Below the pieces are notes generated by a model. That model made no database searches, had not been told where the DNA came from, and worked only from the letters and a program-made list of their open reading frames with translations. The position numbers were made by a program, and so were the translations under genes. DNA of 64,000 bases, taken from NCBI GenBank assembly GCA_013002885.1, contig JABDLS010000060.1:62001-126000 (forward strand). Reading direction: 5' to 3'. Positions 1 through 9,005 of this stretch are shown piece by piece (position 1 is the stretch's first letter; the number at the start of each line of letters is the position of its first letter). The stretch is from Gemmatimonadota bacterium (GTDB taxonomy: Bacteria > Gemmatimonadota > Gemmatimonadetes > Longimicrobiales > Gaopeijiaceae).

Positions 1-228
1 AGGCTTTCTCGAAAAATGCGCCAAGTCGGGAGGGTGGCATTTCTCGAAAGATGTTCTCGGTGCGATGCCCGATCATCCAACGCTCGTGGGGCGATCGGTC
101 GAAGTGGCGATATCGGATTCTTGACTTTTCCGGTGTCCGGAAAAACATTCGTTTACTGATTTTTCCATCTCCGGAACGCGGTGACACGCGCCCGGAACCG
201 GTTTTCGCACCCGGGACAGGAGTCCGGC
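1..228. other. Intergenic left edge, no recognised gene
   Basis: No convincing coding frame is seen here. The ten-base word TTTCTCGAAA occurs twice, at 5-14 and 40-49, 35 bp apart. The rest is the presumed leader and promoter of the rightward genes that follow. An upstream gene lying mostly outside the window cannot be excluded. Confidence 0.4.
121..149 (+). promoter_or_regulatory. Candidate promoter with a palindromic operator
   Basis: TTGACT at 121-126 resembles a -35 box. After a 17-bp spacer, AACATT (144-149) is a weak -10 with 3 of 6 consensus matches. The spacer is almost entirely a palindrome: TTTTCCGG (126-133), TGT, CCGGAAAA (137-144). A repressor bound there would block the promoter of the downstream gene and possibly the Mla genes. 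The palindrome is seen; promoter activity and the regulator are inferred. Confidence 0.35.
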
Positions 229-570
229 GTGGCACGACACAATCGAGAGGGGTCGGGCGCTGATCAGAGGGGCTTCGAGTACGGAGTCAGCTATCAGCCC
301 GATTGGCTCAAGTTGGTGAAGGTCACGAGGCAGCTCGAATCCGGGCGTCAATCGACCAAGACCCTCTTCCGGAATCCCATGGGGCCCGAGGCCGAGCCAG
401 GCGAGCGGGTCCGCACCCGTATCGTGTCCGCCGACCAGGGGCTGGACTTCGAGGTGGCCCTCACAGATCCGCTCTGCGCTGTGAAACGGGTACGCATCGC
501 CTATGAGCTCCCTGGCGAAAATGGTCGCACCGAAGAGGTGGAGTTCACGCTGGAGAGCGAGGACATCTAG
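229..570 (+). CDS. Conserved-looking hypothetical protein, 113 aa
   Basis: Function is not recognised. The GTG at 229 is chosen because AGGAG (218-222) lies six bases before it; an earlier in-frame GTG at 181 has no such site. The product is soluble, charged and without signal peptide or membrane segment. A Gln/Arg/Lys-rich first half (WLKLVKVTRQLESG) is followed by a predicted beta-rich C-terminus with alternating hydrophobic residues (VRIAYELPG, EEVEFTLES). It lies 43 bp before the mlaE-like gene on the same strand, so it may be cotranscribed, but nothing in it looks like the MlaB or MlaC subunit. Confidence 0.6.
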   Translation: MARHNREGSGADQRGFEYGVSYQPDWLKLVKVTRQLESGRQSTKTLFRNPMGPEAEPGERVRTRIVSADQGLDFEVALTDPLCAVKRVRIAYELPGENGRTEEVEFTLESEDI

Positions 571-613
571 AGAGGCGCGGCCCCGTCGCCTGGACAATGT
601 TTTAGATTCGGGC

Positions 614-1396
614 ATGCATAGATCGTTGGCACCCGTGCATGCCATCGGGCACGGCGCCCTACGGTCCGTGGCGGCCGTAGGCCGGGCGGGCTACCTGGGC
701 ATGGACGCTGTGAGGGCCCTCCGCAAAGTGAAGCTCTGGGGGCCTCACCTCCTGAGTCAGATGACCCGCGTGGGGGTCGAGTCCGTCCCCATCGCTCTCT
801 TCATTGCGACCTTCACTGGCGTCGTGTTGGCGCTGCAGGCGTCCTACACGTTCACCGGCGCCATGCCCTTGTACTTCGTGGGAACCCTCGTCGGCAAGAC
901 GATGATCCTCGAACTCGGTCCGGTTCTCACGGGCCTCGCCTTGTCCGGGCGAGTCGGCGCGAACATCGCCGCGGAACTGGGCACCATGCGTGTGACCGAG
1001 CAGATCGACGCCCTGGAGGCACTCGCATACGACCCCGTGGCCTATCTCGTCGTGCCTCGCGTCCTGGCCGGCGCCATCATGTTCCCCATGGTCGTGGTCC
1101 TGGCCAACGCCCTGGGGATTCTCGCTGGGTGGGGCACCAGCCTGGCCCTCCTGGACATGTCGTCGCCCGAGTTCCTGAAGGGACTCCGCCTCTTCTTCGA
1201 GCCGTGGGACGTCCAGTTTTCGGTGATCAAGTCCATCAGCTTCGGAGTCACGGTCACCGCCGTGGGCTGCGCCTTCGGCTTCCACACCAGCGGTGGTGCC
1301 GCCGGCGTGGGACGAGCGACGACCCAAGCCGTCGTCATCTCCAGCATGATCATCCTCGTGCTCGACGCGTTCTGGGCGGCGACGCTGCTTCAATGA
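614..1396 (+). CDS. mlaE: MlaE-type lipid ABC transporter permease
   Basis: Inner-membrane permease of an MCE/Mla phospholipid transport system, which moves lipids between the inner and outer membranes. The 260-residue product has several hydrophobic segments and typical MlaE text: an N-terminal SVPIALFIATFTG helix, a central LGPVLTGLALSGRVGANIAAELG loop region that contacts the ATPase, and a C-terminal VISSMIILVLDAFW helix. The frame stays open to an ATG at 503, but that would overlap the preceding gene by 68 bases and add 37 Arg-rich residues. The ATG at 614 gives the usual family length, although no strong ribosome site precedes it. Its stop overlaps the mlaF start (ATGA). Confidence 0.9.
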   Translation: MHRSLAPVHAIGHGALRSVAAVGRAGYLGMDAVRALRKVKLWGPHLLSQMTRVGVESVPIALFIATFTGVVLALQASYTFTGAMPLYFVGTLVGKTMILELGPVLTGLALSGRVGANIAAELGTMRVTEQIDALEALAYDPVAYLVVPRVLAGAIMFPMVVVLANALGILAGWGTSLALLDMSSPEFLKGLRLFFEPWDVQFSVIKSISFGVTVTAVGCAFGFHTSGGAAGVGRATTQAVVISSMIILVLDAFWAATLLQ

Positions 1397-2139
1397 GCAT
1401 CGAGCTCGTCAACGTCCACAAGTCCTTCGGCGAGAAGAAGGTCCTGCGGGGCTTTTCCCTCGTCATCGAGAACGGGCAGACCATGTCCATCATCGGCGCG
1501 TCGGGGTCGGGGAAGTCCGTGACCCTCAAGCACGTCATCGGGCTGCTTCGTCCAGACGTGGGCGAGGTTTGGGTCGACGGGGAGAACGTTGCTCGTCTCG
1601 ACCAGGCCTCGGTCTACCGGGTCCGTCGCAAGGTGGGCTTCGTCTTCCAGTTCGCGGCCCTCTTCGATTCCATGACCATTGCCGAGAACGTGGGAATGGG
1701 CCTGGAGCGAATGGAGACCTTCTCCGAGGCGGAGATCAGGGATCGAGTGGAGAGTTGTCTGCAGAGGGTCGACCTCGGGGGATACGGTAATCGGATGCCC
1801 TCGGAGCTCTCCGGCGGTCAGAGGAAGCGGGTGGGGCTCGCGAGGGCCATCGCAACGGAGCCGGACTACATCTTGTATGACGAGCCGACTACGGGCCTGG
1901 ACCCCATCACCAAAGCGGTCATCGACGAGCTGATCATGCGAATGGCCGACGATCTGGGTGTCACCGGCGTCGTCATCACACACGACATGGAGAGCGCCTT
2001 CCGCATTTCCGACCGGATCGCCATGCTCCATGAGGGAAAGAACCGGGTTGAAGGAACCCCAAGCGAGATCCGGGCGAACGAGGATCCCGTCGTAAAGGCA
2101 TTCATCGAGGGCAGGCCCGAGTTGCTGGAGACCGCATAA
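1393..2139 (+). CDS. mlaF: MlaF-type lipid ABC transporter ATPase
   Basis: ATPase subunit (248 aa) that powers the MlaE permease. Walker A is GASGSGKS at residues 35-42, the signature is LSGGQRKR, and Walker B is YILYDEPTTGLDP followed by the H-loop ITHD. The start codon overlaps the mlaE stop by four bases, so the two are translationally coupled. The frame stays open upstream to 1129, but that part lies inside mlaE and is not a homologous extension. Motifs and the neighbouring MlaE and MCE genes make the assignment firm; the direction of lipid transport cannot be read from sequence. Confidence 0.93.
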   Translation: MSIELVNVHKSFGEKKVLRGFSLVIENGQTMSIIGASGSGKSVTLKHVIGLLRPDVGEVWVDGENVARLDQASVYRVRRKVGFVFQFAALFDSMTIAENVGMGLERMETFSEAEIRDRVESCLQRVDLGGYGNRMPSELSGGQRKRVGLARAIATEPDYILYDEPTTGLDPITKAVIDELIMRMADDLGVTGVVITHDMESAFRISDRIAMLHEGKNRVEGTPSEIRANEDPVVKAFIEGRPELLETA

Positions 2140-2140
2140 C

Positions 2141-3139
2141 ATGGAAGGCCGAAAGGAGCTCCTGGTCGGCACGGTGATCGTCTTCGCCATCGCCGTCGCC
2201 GTTGTCGGAACCCTCTGGCTCCAGGGAACGAACTTCGGCAACCCGACCACCCAGGTGGACGTCCTCCTGGAATCGGTTGGACAGTTGTCGGAAGGGAACC
2301 CGGTAACGTATCGAGGCGTCGGCATCGGGCAGGTGTCGTCCATCGACGTCGAGCCTGGAGGGCAGGTCGTCCGAGTGGGCCTGCTGATCCGGAGGTCTGT
2401 AGAACTGCCGGCCGATGCAGGTGTCGTCCTGGGGCCGGAGTCGCTCTTCGGCGATTGGCAGGCGGAGATCGTGAGCAGGGAGAGCTTCCCACGCTTCGAC
2501 TTCTTCGATGTACCCATCGGCTCTTCGGCCGACGTCATCGGCGGCTACGCCCTCCCTGAGATCACACGGCTCACCGCGTCCGCCGAGCAGATCTCCGACA
2601 ACCTGGCCGACCTCACCGAACGGATGGAACTGGCGTTCAACCAGGAGACGGCGAACAACCTGGCGACTGCCATCGCGAACATCGAGGCCATCACGCAGGA
2701 AGTCCGGACCCTCGTCCAGCAACAGGGCGTCATCGCTTCCAACATCACGTCCAACGCCGACAGCGCACTCACCGAGATCGAGCTGGCGGCGAGCGCGGCC
2801 CGCCGTTCCTTCGAGCGTGTCGACGGTGTACTCGCCGCCGCGGAGATCGACTCGCTCATCGTCGATCTCCACGCAGCGGCGTCGGGCATCCGAAACCTCG
2901 CCGATGACTTGTCCGACGACTCCACCGGAGTTTCGGCGACTCTGACCCGAGCGGACTCGGCCTTCGTCCGCGTGGATCGACTGGCGGCGCGGCTGGAGTC
3001 CGGAGAGGGATCGTTGGGCCGACTCCTCACGGACACGACCTTCGCCGTGCGGGCGGAGAGCATGCTCCTGAGCCTCGACATGCTCCTCCAGGACGTCAGA
3101 GAAAACCCCCGGCGGTACGTGCGCCTCTCCATCTTCTGA
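2141..3139 (+). CDS. mlaD: MCE-domain (MlaD-type) lipid-binding protein
   Basis: Periplasmic lipid-binding subunit of the Mla system, 332 aa. One N-terminal anchor helix (about residues 8-28, VGTVIVFAIAVAVVGTLWL) precedes a single MCE domain (about 38-115) with VDVLLESVGQLSEGNPVTYRG, typical of the family. Residues from about 150 to the end are a long, Ala/Glu/Asp-rich helical region (ISDNLADLTERMELAF and similar), expected to form the coiled hexameric tube of longer MCE proteins. It starts one base after the mlaF stop. No MlaB or MlaC gene follows, so this operon is the minimal E-F-D form. Confidence 0.88.
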   Translation: MEGRKELLVGTVIVFAIAVAVVGTLWLQGTNFGNPTTQVDVLLESVGQLSEGNPVTYRGVGIGQVSSIDVEPGGQVVRVGLLIRRSVELPADAGVVLGPESLFGDWQAEIVSRESFPRFDFFDVPIGSSADVIGGYALPEITRLTASAEQISDNLADLTERMELAFNQETANNLATAIANIEAITQEVRTLVQQQGVIASNITSNADSALTEIELAASAARRSFERVDGVLAAAEIDSLIVDLHAAASGIRNLADDLSDDSTGVSATLTRADSAFVRVDRLAARLESGEGSLGRLLTDTTFAVRAESMLLSLDMLLQDVRENPRRYVRLSIF

Positions 3140-3243
3140 CCTGACGGGTATCAAAGATCGGCGCGAGCCGGTCGGCTCGTTGACGGCAGCGTTCCCACCC
3201 ATCGCTTCCGGTGGAGACATCGGGCGTTAGACTAGTGGCCGAA

Positions 3244-4251
3244 ATGGCAGAAGACATAAAGGACATCACGATCATCGGTGGCGGCCCCACAGGGCTTTTC
3301 GCCGCCTTCTACGCCGGCATGCGCGGCGCGTCGTGCCGGATCGTCGACTCGTTACCCGAGCTCGGTGGACAGCTCACCGCGCTGTACCCGGAAAAGTACA
3401 TTTTCGATGTGGGTGGCTTCCCCAAGGTCCGGGCCAAGGACCTGGTGAAGAACCTCGTGGCCCAAGCTCGGCAGTTTGGACCGGAGCTGGTCCTCGACGA
3501 GCAGGTCCAGGGCCTCGACCGCCACGAAGGTCACTTCGATTTGCGGTGCGCCAAGGGGACCTACGCGACGCGGACTGTCATCATCGCTGGCGGGAAGGGG
3601 GCGTTCGAGCCCATGCCTCTACGCTGTCCCGGCTACACGGACTTCATGCACTCGGGCATCGAATACGCGGTGCGTGACCCGGAGATGTACCGAGACAAGA
3701 GGCTCGTCGTCGTGGGGGGCGGCGATACCGCCATGGACTTCGTTCTCATGCTCAAGGATCTCACGTCGTCGCTGACCCTGGTTCACCGTCGGGATGGGTG
3801 GCGTGCTCACGAGGCGTCCGTGGCTCAGATGGAGGAGGCTGCAGAGAGTGGTGAGATCGACCTCAAGACCTTCTTCGAGGTCAAGGAGATCCACGGCAAC
3901 CACCGCGTCGAGGGCGTCACGATCTTCGACAACCGGACAGACGAAGAGATCGTCCTGGAGTGCGACGAGGTTCTCTCGTGCCTGGGCTTCAAGCCCGATC
4001 TGGGGCCCATCAAGTCGTGGGGCATTGAAGTGGAGAAGAACCGGATCAAGGTGGACCCCCTCATGGGCACGGGAATTCCGGGCATCTACGCCGCCGGGGA
4101 CGTCGTGGACTACGAGGGGAAACTGGACCTCATCGCCACGGGTTTCTCCGAGGCGGCCATTGCCGTGAACAACGCCGTCCACTTCGTGGACCCGAGCGCC
4201 CGTGTGAACCCGGGCCATTCGACGAACATGAAGGTCTTCAAGGACAGCTGA
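3244..4251 (+). CDS. Ferredoxin/flavodoxin--NADP reductase, thioredoxin-reductase type
   Basis: FAD-dependent NAD(P)H oxidoreductase of the YumC type, 335 aa. The FAD motif GGGPTG sits at residues 12-17, an NADP motif [10 protein letters not shown] near the middle, and GIYAAGD at the C-terminal FAD site. It lacks the CxxC redox pair of true thioredoxin reductases, which is what separates this group. Family text [21 protein letters not shown] is characteristic. The ATG at 3244 is preferred over a GTG at 3211 because homologues begin shortly before the FAD motif; the ribosome site is weak. It sits directly upstream of trxB on the same strand. Confidence 0.85.
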   Translation: MAEDIKDITIIGGGPTGLFAAFYAGMRGASCRIVDSLPELGGQLTALYPEKYIFDVGGFPKVRAKDLVKNLVAQARQFGPELVLDEQVQGLDRHEGHFDLRCAKGTYATRTVIIAGGKGAFEPMPLRCPGYTDFMHSGIEYAVRDPEMYRDKRLVVVGGGDTAMDFVLMLKDLTSSLTLVHRRDGWRAHEASVAQMEEAAESGEIDLKTFFEVKEIHGNHRVEGVTIFDNRTDEEIVLECDEVLSCLGFKPDLGPIKSWGIEVEKNRIKVDPLMGTGIPGIYAAGDVVDYEGKLDLIATGFSEAAIAVNNAVHFVDPSARVNPGHSTNMKVFKDS

Positions 4252-4309
4252 ACACAATTGCCGTCGGCGGGAGTCACCGGCCGTCGGAGCGAACAGCAGA
4301 GGAAAGAAC

Positions 4310-5335
4310 ATGAGCGACAACGAAAGCCGGCAGCACGAGCAGGTCGTGATCATCGGATCGGGCCCCGCGGGTTGGACGGCGGCGATCTATGCGGCTCGCG
4401 CCGAACTCGACCCCTTCGTCGTGGAAGGGGGGATCAGCCGGACGATGATCCCCGGTGGGCAGCTCATGTTCACCACCGAGGTGGAAAACTATCCGGGCTT
4501 CCGTGAGGGCGTGGACGGCCAGACCCTGATGATGGAGATGAAGGAACAGGCCCTCCGGTTCGGGACGCGCGTTCTCACAGAGGACGTCGTGGAGATCGAT
4601 CCCGGTCAGCGTCCGTTTCGTCTGGTCACCACCAGCGGGCAGGAGATCCTCGCGGAAACGGTCATCTTGGCCACGGGAGCGAACGCGAAGTGGTTGGGAC
4701 TTCCCAACGAGCAGCGGCTGGCCCAGTCAGGGGGCGGAGTCAGCGCTTGCGCCGTCTGCGACGGGGCGCTGCCCCATTTCCGCGACCAGGTCCTGGCCGT
4801 CGTCGGTGGCGGTGACACGGCCATGGAAGACGCCCTGTACCTGACGAAGTTCGCGAGGCAGGTGGTGGTGATTCACCGTCGCGACGAGCTGAGGGCTTCA
4901 GCAATCATGGCCGACCGCGCCATGGAGAACGAGAAGATCTACTTCGCATGGAATACCGTCGTAACCGAGGTCCACGGCGACGATGTCATCACCGGGCTTC
5001 GTCTGAGGGATACCCTCACCGGTGAGGAGCGCGACCTCGAGGTCGGGGGGCTCTTCGTGGCCATCGGCCACAGCCCCAACACGGACTTCCTGCGGGGTGT
5101 GGTCACACTCAAGCCCAACGGCTACGTCGAGACGCCCATCCCGTGGCGGACGCAGACGTCGGTGCCGGGCATCTTCGCCGCCGGCGACGTGATGGACGAC
5201 TACTACCGTCAGGCGGTGACGGCCGCGGGCACGGGCTGCATGGCGGCCCTGGACGCCGAGCGCTGGCTCGCGCACGGAGGCTCCGAGGCGGAGCACACGG
5301 CGGAGGTCCAGGAAGAGGCCGCCGTCGGAGGCTGA
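4310..5335 (+). CDS. trxB: Thioredoxin reductase
   Basis: Flavoenzyme that reduces thioredoxin with NADPH, 341 aa. It has an FAD motif [18 protein letters not shown] near the N-terminus, the redox pair C147-A-V-C150 (SACAVCDGA), the NADPH motif [12 protein letters not shown] and a C-terminal [10 protein letters not shown]. The start has a good AGAGGAAAG site upstream. The last 20 or so residues are Glu/Ala-rich and beyond the usual family end. It follows the ferredoxin-NADP reductase homologue by 58 bp, a likely two-gene redox operon. The next gene is convergent, leaving only two bases between stops. Confidence 0.93.
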   Translation: MSDNESRQHEQVVIIGSGPAGWTAAIYAARAELDPFVVEGGISRTMIPGGQLMFTTEVENYPGFREGVDGQTLMMEMKEQALRFGTRVLTEDVVEIDPGQRPFRLVTTSGQEILAETVILATGANAKWLGLPNEQRLAQSGGGVSACAVCDGALPHFRDQVLAVVGGGDTAMEDALYLTKFARQVVVIHRRDELRASAIMADRAMENEKIYFAWNTVVTEVHGDDVITGLRLRDTLTGEERDLEVGGLFVAIGHSPNTDFLRGVVTLKPNGYVETPIPWRTQTSVPGIFAAGDVMDDYYRQAVTAAGTGCMAALDAERWLAHGGSEAEHTAEVQEEAAVGG

Positions 5336-5337
5336 GC

Positions 5338-6126
5338 TTATTGCTCGTCGGTCATGGGGCCGGTGGCGCCCAGCAGTCGTCCCCCGTCCACCGGAAGGAC
5401 GTGTCCGGTGACGAAGTCGGCGGAGACGAGGTAGAGGACCGCCTCGACGACGTCCGCGGGGCTTCCAGTGCGGCGCAACGCGGCTTGCTCCGCAACGGCA
5501 TCCCACCGCTCCTCCGACCAGTCGTCAGGGGCGAGCACCGCCCCGGGCGCGATGGCGTTCACGCGGACATGGGGTGCGTAGCTGCGGGCCTGCACGCGCG
5601 TGAGGTGCGCCAGCGCGGCCTTCGACACGGCGTGGTGGGGATATCCGGTCCAAGCCTGGAGGGCGGAGAGGTCAGTGATGTTGACCACGCAGCCCTTCGA
5701 TGGGCGAAGTAGATCGAGGGCCGCACGAACCACGAGGTGCGGCGCACGAACGTTAAGGGCCATGGCCGCGTCGAACTCGGCGGCATCGACGTCTTCCAGG
5801 GGCATGGAGCGGAAGGACGCTGCCGAGTTGACGACGACGTCCAGGCGGCCGAACCGTGACCTGACCTCGTCCACGAGGTGGTCGGGCCCGGCGGGGTCGG
5901 TCAGGTCGGCCTGCACGGTGTGACAGGCCCGACCCAACTCTTCGATTTCACCGCGGGTGTCCTCGGCGGCGCGTGCCGACGACCCGTACCCGACAACGAT
6001 GTCGTGTCCGGCCTCGGCGAGGCCGAGAGCGATGGCGCGACCCACTCGCACGGCTCCTCCCGTCACCAGAGCAACCGGAGTCGTATCAGCGAGAGGTTCG
6101 TAGCGGTGGCGTTTACGGTCGGTCAT
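5338..6126 (-). CDS. SDR oxidoreductase, pteridine-reductase (PTR1/FolM)-like
   Basis: Short-chain dehydrogenase of 262 aa. The cofactor motif is TGGAVRVGRAIA. This fits TGxxxRxG, the NADPH variant of pteridine reductases, rather than the common TGxxxGIG. The text VNSAASF also resembles the NASSF region of that group. The catalytic Tyr and Lys fall in YPHHAVSK. Reduction of dihydro- to tetrahydropterins is therefore the best guess. The frame runs open to 6366, but the ATG at 6126 fits the SDR fold and leaves a 76-bp divergent gap to the next SDR. Substrate is inferred only. Confidence 0.7.
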   Translation of the reverse strand: MTDRKRHRYEPLADTTPVALVTGGAVRVGRAIALGLAEAGHDIVVGYGSSARAAEDTRGEIEELGRACHTVQADLTDPAGPDHLVDEVRSRFGRLDVVVNSAASFRSMPLEDVDAAEFDAAMALNVRAPHLVVRAALDLLRPSKGCVVNITDLSALQAWTGYPHHAVSKAALAHLTRVQARSYAPHVRVNAIAPGAVLAPDDWSEERWDAVAEQAALRRTGSPADVVEAVLYLVSADFVTGHVLPVDGGRLLGATGPMTDEQ

Positions 6127-6202
6127 TGCGAGACTCAGGGCCGGGCTTTTGCTCGAGGGTTCGACAGCACACCAACACGTATGAAGTCGACAAGGGAGAA
6201 CC

Positions 6203-6913
6203 ATGCCGAACGTCACAGGCAAGGTGGCCATCGTCACCGGAAGCACCAAGGGCATCGGGCAAGCCATCGCTGAGCGGATGGTCAACGAGGGCGCGAACGT
6301 CGTCGTGACCTCGCGCACCGCAGACGATGTGGAGAGCGTTGCCGATCGCCTTGGCGAGCACGCCATCGGGATCGCGTGCGACGTCTCTGACCCTGCATCC
6401 TGTCAGGCCCTTGTGGATCAGGCGGTGGAGCACTTCGGCCGCCTCGACATCCTCGTGAACAACGCCGGCCTCGGGATCTTCAAACCCATCTCCGAGATGA
6501 GCGTCGAAGAGTGGCGCCTGCAGGTGGACGTGAATCTCGGTGGCGTCTTCTATTGTTCGAAGGCGGCGCTTCCCCACCTGTCGGCAACCGGCGACGGATA
6601 CATCGTCAACATCGGCTCGCTGGCCAGTCGGAACACGTTCGCCAGCGGCACGGGCTACAACGCCAGCAAGTTCGGTCTCCTGGGCATGACAGAGGCGATG
6701 ATGCTGGACGTCCGGTACGAGGATGTGCGCGTCTCCATCGTCATGCCCGGTAGCGTGAACACGCCGTTCAACGACAACGAGACGGCCCCGGAGCGAGGAT
6801 GGAAGCTCGAGGCCGACGACTGTGCGCTGGCCGTCATGCAGCTCCTGGAATATCCGAAGGAGGCACACGTCAGCCGCATCGAGATGCGGCCGGCCCAGCC
6901 GAAGCGGGGATGA
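6203..6913 (+). CDS. SDR family oxidoreductase
   Basis: Classical short-chain dehydrogenase, 236 aa. It has the Rossmann motif TGSTKGIGQAIAE near the N-terminus, NNAGLG, the catalytic Ser in NIGSLAS and the YNASK Tyr/Lys pair. AAGGGAG before the ATG supports the start. It is shorter at the C-terminus than typical FabG-like enzymes and lacks the usual final VDGG motif, ending in a basic tail. It is divergent from the pteridine-reductase-like SDR. Substrate unknown. Confidence 0.82.
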   Translation: MPNVTGKVAIVTGSTKGIGQAIAERMVNEGANVVVTSRTADDVESVADRLGEHAIGIACDVSDPASCQALVDQAVEHFGRLDILVNNAGLGIFKPISEMSVEEWRLQVDVNLGGVFYCSKAALPHLSATGDGYIVNIGSLASRNTFASGTGYNASKFGLLGMTEAMMLDVRYEDVRVSIVMPGSVNTPFNDNETAPERGWKLEADDCALAVMQLLEYPKEAHVSRIEMRPAQPKRG

Positions 6914-7009
6914 ATTTCGGTTGCGGGTGTGGGGCCATGGTGGGGTACTTTGGAGCACGCCGGCGGGATAGCTCGAGATCATCGGATTCCACGCCAACGG
7001 GGGTAGACC

Positions 7010-7516
7010 ATGAGTGTAGTTCGTAGCGCCGCGGCTCTCACAGCCGCCATCGCGGTGGCGGCTTGCTCGGTTACGCCTGCCCCGCGGACGTCCGGGCCTG
7101 TCCCGCTCGTCTCCGCCGACGCGGCCTCCTTCGCGCCCCTCGTACCCACGTCGGCCACCGAGTCGTCGTGCGTCCAACCGTCTGGCGCGCCGTTGCCGCC
7201 TGGAGGTCGGGCCGTGGCCATGCGCTATTCCGGTCCTCCGCACCGTCAGGTCACGGTGACCCTGGACGGCGACGGGAATCCCATCAAGTACCTCGACGTG
7301 CGCGGAGACCTCTCGGAGAACGACGGCGACGCCGGGAATCGAACCACCATCGGGCTGTTTCTGGAGCAGGGCTATGCTGTACTCAGCAACCGGTCGGCGG
7401 CCGAGGCCCCGGTGATGCTCGAGGTCCCTGTGGACGATGTGGTTTCCTCTTCGCGCCTGGGAAATCCCCGCGAGGTGATGCACGAGGTGCTGGAGAGCTG
7501 CGACCGAATCAATTGA
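7010..7516 (+). CDS. Putative lipoprotein, 168 aa
   Basis: Function not recognised. A short signal peptide ends in a lipobox (AVAAC, Cys at about residue 19), followed by a Pro/Ser/Ala-rich linker and a small globular domain. Text such as RQVTVTLDGDGNPIKYLDVRG suggests a beta-sheet domain. The start is supported by GGGGTAGACC before the ATG. It is a single gene between an SDR and fumC on the same strand. Confidence 0.65.
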   Translation: MSVVRSAAALTAAIAVAACSVTPAPRTSGPVPLVSADAASFAPLVPTSATESSCVQPSGAPLPPGGRAVAMRYSGPPHRQVTVTLDGDGNPIKYLDVRGDLSENDGDAGNRTTIGLFLEQGYAVLSNRSAAEAPVMLEVPVDDVVSSSRLGNPREVMHEVLESCDRIN

Positions 7517-7610
7517 CGGTCGCGCCGACTTCGCGTCGCCAGGGACCTCTGTAGATTCAAGGTCCGACACACTCCACCATCGATGGCAGTCAACGAGGAG
7601 ATCGAACCCC

Positions 7611-9005
7611 ATGGCCGGCGGATATCGGATCGAAGGGGATTCTCTTGGAGAGATGAAGGTTCCGGAGAAGGCTCTTTACGGGGCCCAGACGCAGCGAGCG
7701 AAGGAGAACTTCCCCATCAGCGGGCAGGGCTTCGACCGGCGTTTCATCCGGGCGCTGGGTCTCATCAAGAAGGCCGCGGCTGAGTCCAATGCCGAACTTG
7801 GCCATCTGGACGGCGCCATCGCCGACGCCATCGCGACGGCGGCCGGGGAGGTGGCCAGTGGCCGGTGGGACGGCGAGTTCGTCGTCGATATCTATCAGAC
7901 GGGCTCGGGGACGTCGACGAACATGAACACCAACGAGGTCGTGGCGCGTCGGGCGACCCAGCTCATGACTGACGGGACCGAGGTCCATCCCAACGACCAT
8001 GTGAACTTCGGTCAGTCGTCCAACGACGTGATCCCGACGGCCATCCACGTATCCGCTCGGGTGGCCATCCAGGAGGATCTGCTTCCGGCCCTGGAGCACA
8101 TGCGCGCCGCGTTGGCGGAGAAGGCGGAGGAGTTCGACGACGTCATGAAGTCGGGGCGTACGCACCTCATGGATGCAACGCCCGTCCGCCTGGGCCAGGA
8201 GTTCGGCGGATACGCCACCCAGGTGGCCAAGGGAATCCACCGGGTGGAGGCGGCGGCCGAGGAGCTTCAGGAACTGGCTCTCGGTGGGACGGCCGTCGGC
8301 ACGGGGATCAACACCGACCCGGCCTTCGCCGCCAAGGTCATCGAGCGGGTCTCTCGAACCACCGGCATCCTGTTCACCGAGGCGGGGAACCACTTCGGGG
8401 CTCAGGGCGCCAAAGACGCGGCCGTCAACGTGGCCGGTGCCCTGAACACGGTGGCGACGAGCTTCATGAAGATCGCCGACGACATCCGGTGGCTCGGCTC
8501 GGGCCCGACTTCGGGGCTCTACGAGATCAGCTTGCCAGCCATTCAGCCGGGTTCGTCCATCATGCCCGGAAAGGTGAATCCGGTCATGTCCGAGGCGATG
8601 ATGATGGTCTGTGCCCGCGTCATGGGGAATCACACCACCGTGACCGTCGCAGGCAGCCGAGGCAACTTCGAGCTGAATGTGATGATGCCCGTGCTCGCCC
8701 AGGCCCTTCTGGAGTCCATCACACTCCTGGCGGCCATCGCCCGGGAGTTCACCGACCGGTGCATCGTGGGGATCGAGGCCAACGAGGCGCGGGCGCAGGA
8801 ACTGCTGGAGAAGAACCCCTCCATCGCCACGGCCCTCAACCCCTACATCGGCTATGACAAGGCCGCCGAGGTGGCGAAGGAGGCGGCAAAGCGTGGGGTC
8901 AGCGTGCGCGAGGTGGTCTTGGAGAAGGGACTCCTCGCCGCCGACGAGGTCGATGGAGCGCTCGACGTACGGGCGATGACGGAGCCCGGTCTGCCGGACA
9001 ACTGA
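7611..9005 (+). CDS. fumC: Class II fumarate hydratase
   Basis: Interconverts fumarate and malate in the TCA cycle; 464 aa, the normal length for the iron-independent class II enzyme. The family signature GSSIMPGKVNPV is intact. TGSGTSTNMNTNEV, SSNDVIPTAIHV and SGRTHLMDATPV mark the other active-site regions. The fumarase-type wording (NMNTNEV, and Thr-His in GRTHL) separates it from aspartase and argininosuccinate lyase. The start has AGGAG upstream. Its TGA overlaps the next ATG by one base. Confidence 0.96.
   Translation: MAGGYRIEGDSLGEMKVPEKALYGAQTQRAKENFPISGQGFDRRFIRALGLIKKAAAESNAELGHLDGAIADAIATAAGEVASGRWDGEFVVDIYQTGSGTSTNMNTNEVVARRATQLMTDGTEVHPNDHVNFGQSSNDVIPTAIHVSARVAIQEDLLPALEHMRAALAEKAEEFDDVMKSGRTHLMDATPVRLGQEFGGYATQVAKGIHRVEAAAEELQELALGGTAVGTGINTDPAFAAKVIERVSRTTGILFTEAGNHFGAQGAKDAAVNVAGALNTVATSFMKIADDIRWLGSGPTSGLYEISLPAIQPGSSIMPGKVNPVMSEAMMMVCARVMGNHTTVTVAGSRGNFELNVMMPVLAQALLESITLLAAIAREFTDRCIVGIEANEARAQELLEKNPSIATALNPYIGYDKAAEVAKEAAKRGVSVREVVLEKGLLAADEVDGALDVRAMTEPGLPDN

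Noticed and set aside
503-613. Upstream ATG for mlaE
   Set aside because: It would overlap the preceding gene by 68 bases and add an Arg-rich stretch with no family match.
1390-2538. Long antisense frame over mlaF/mlaD
   Set aside because: Covered by two well-supported genes with family motifs on the other strand.
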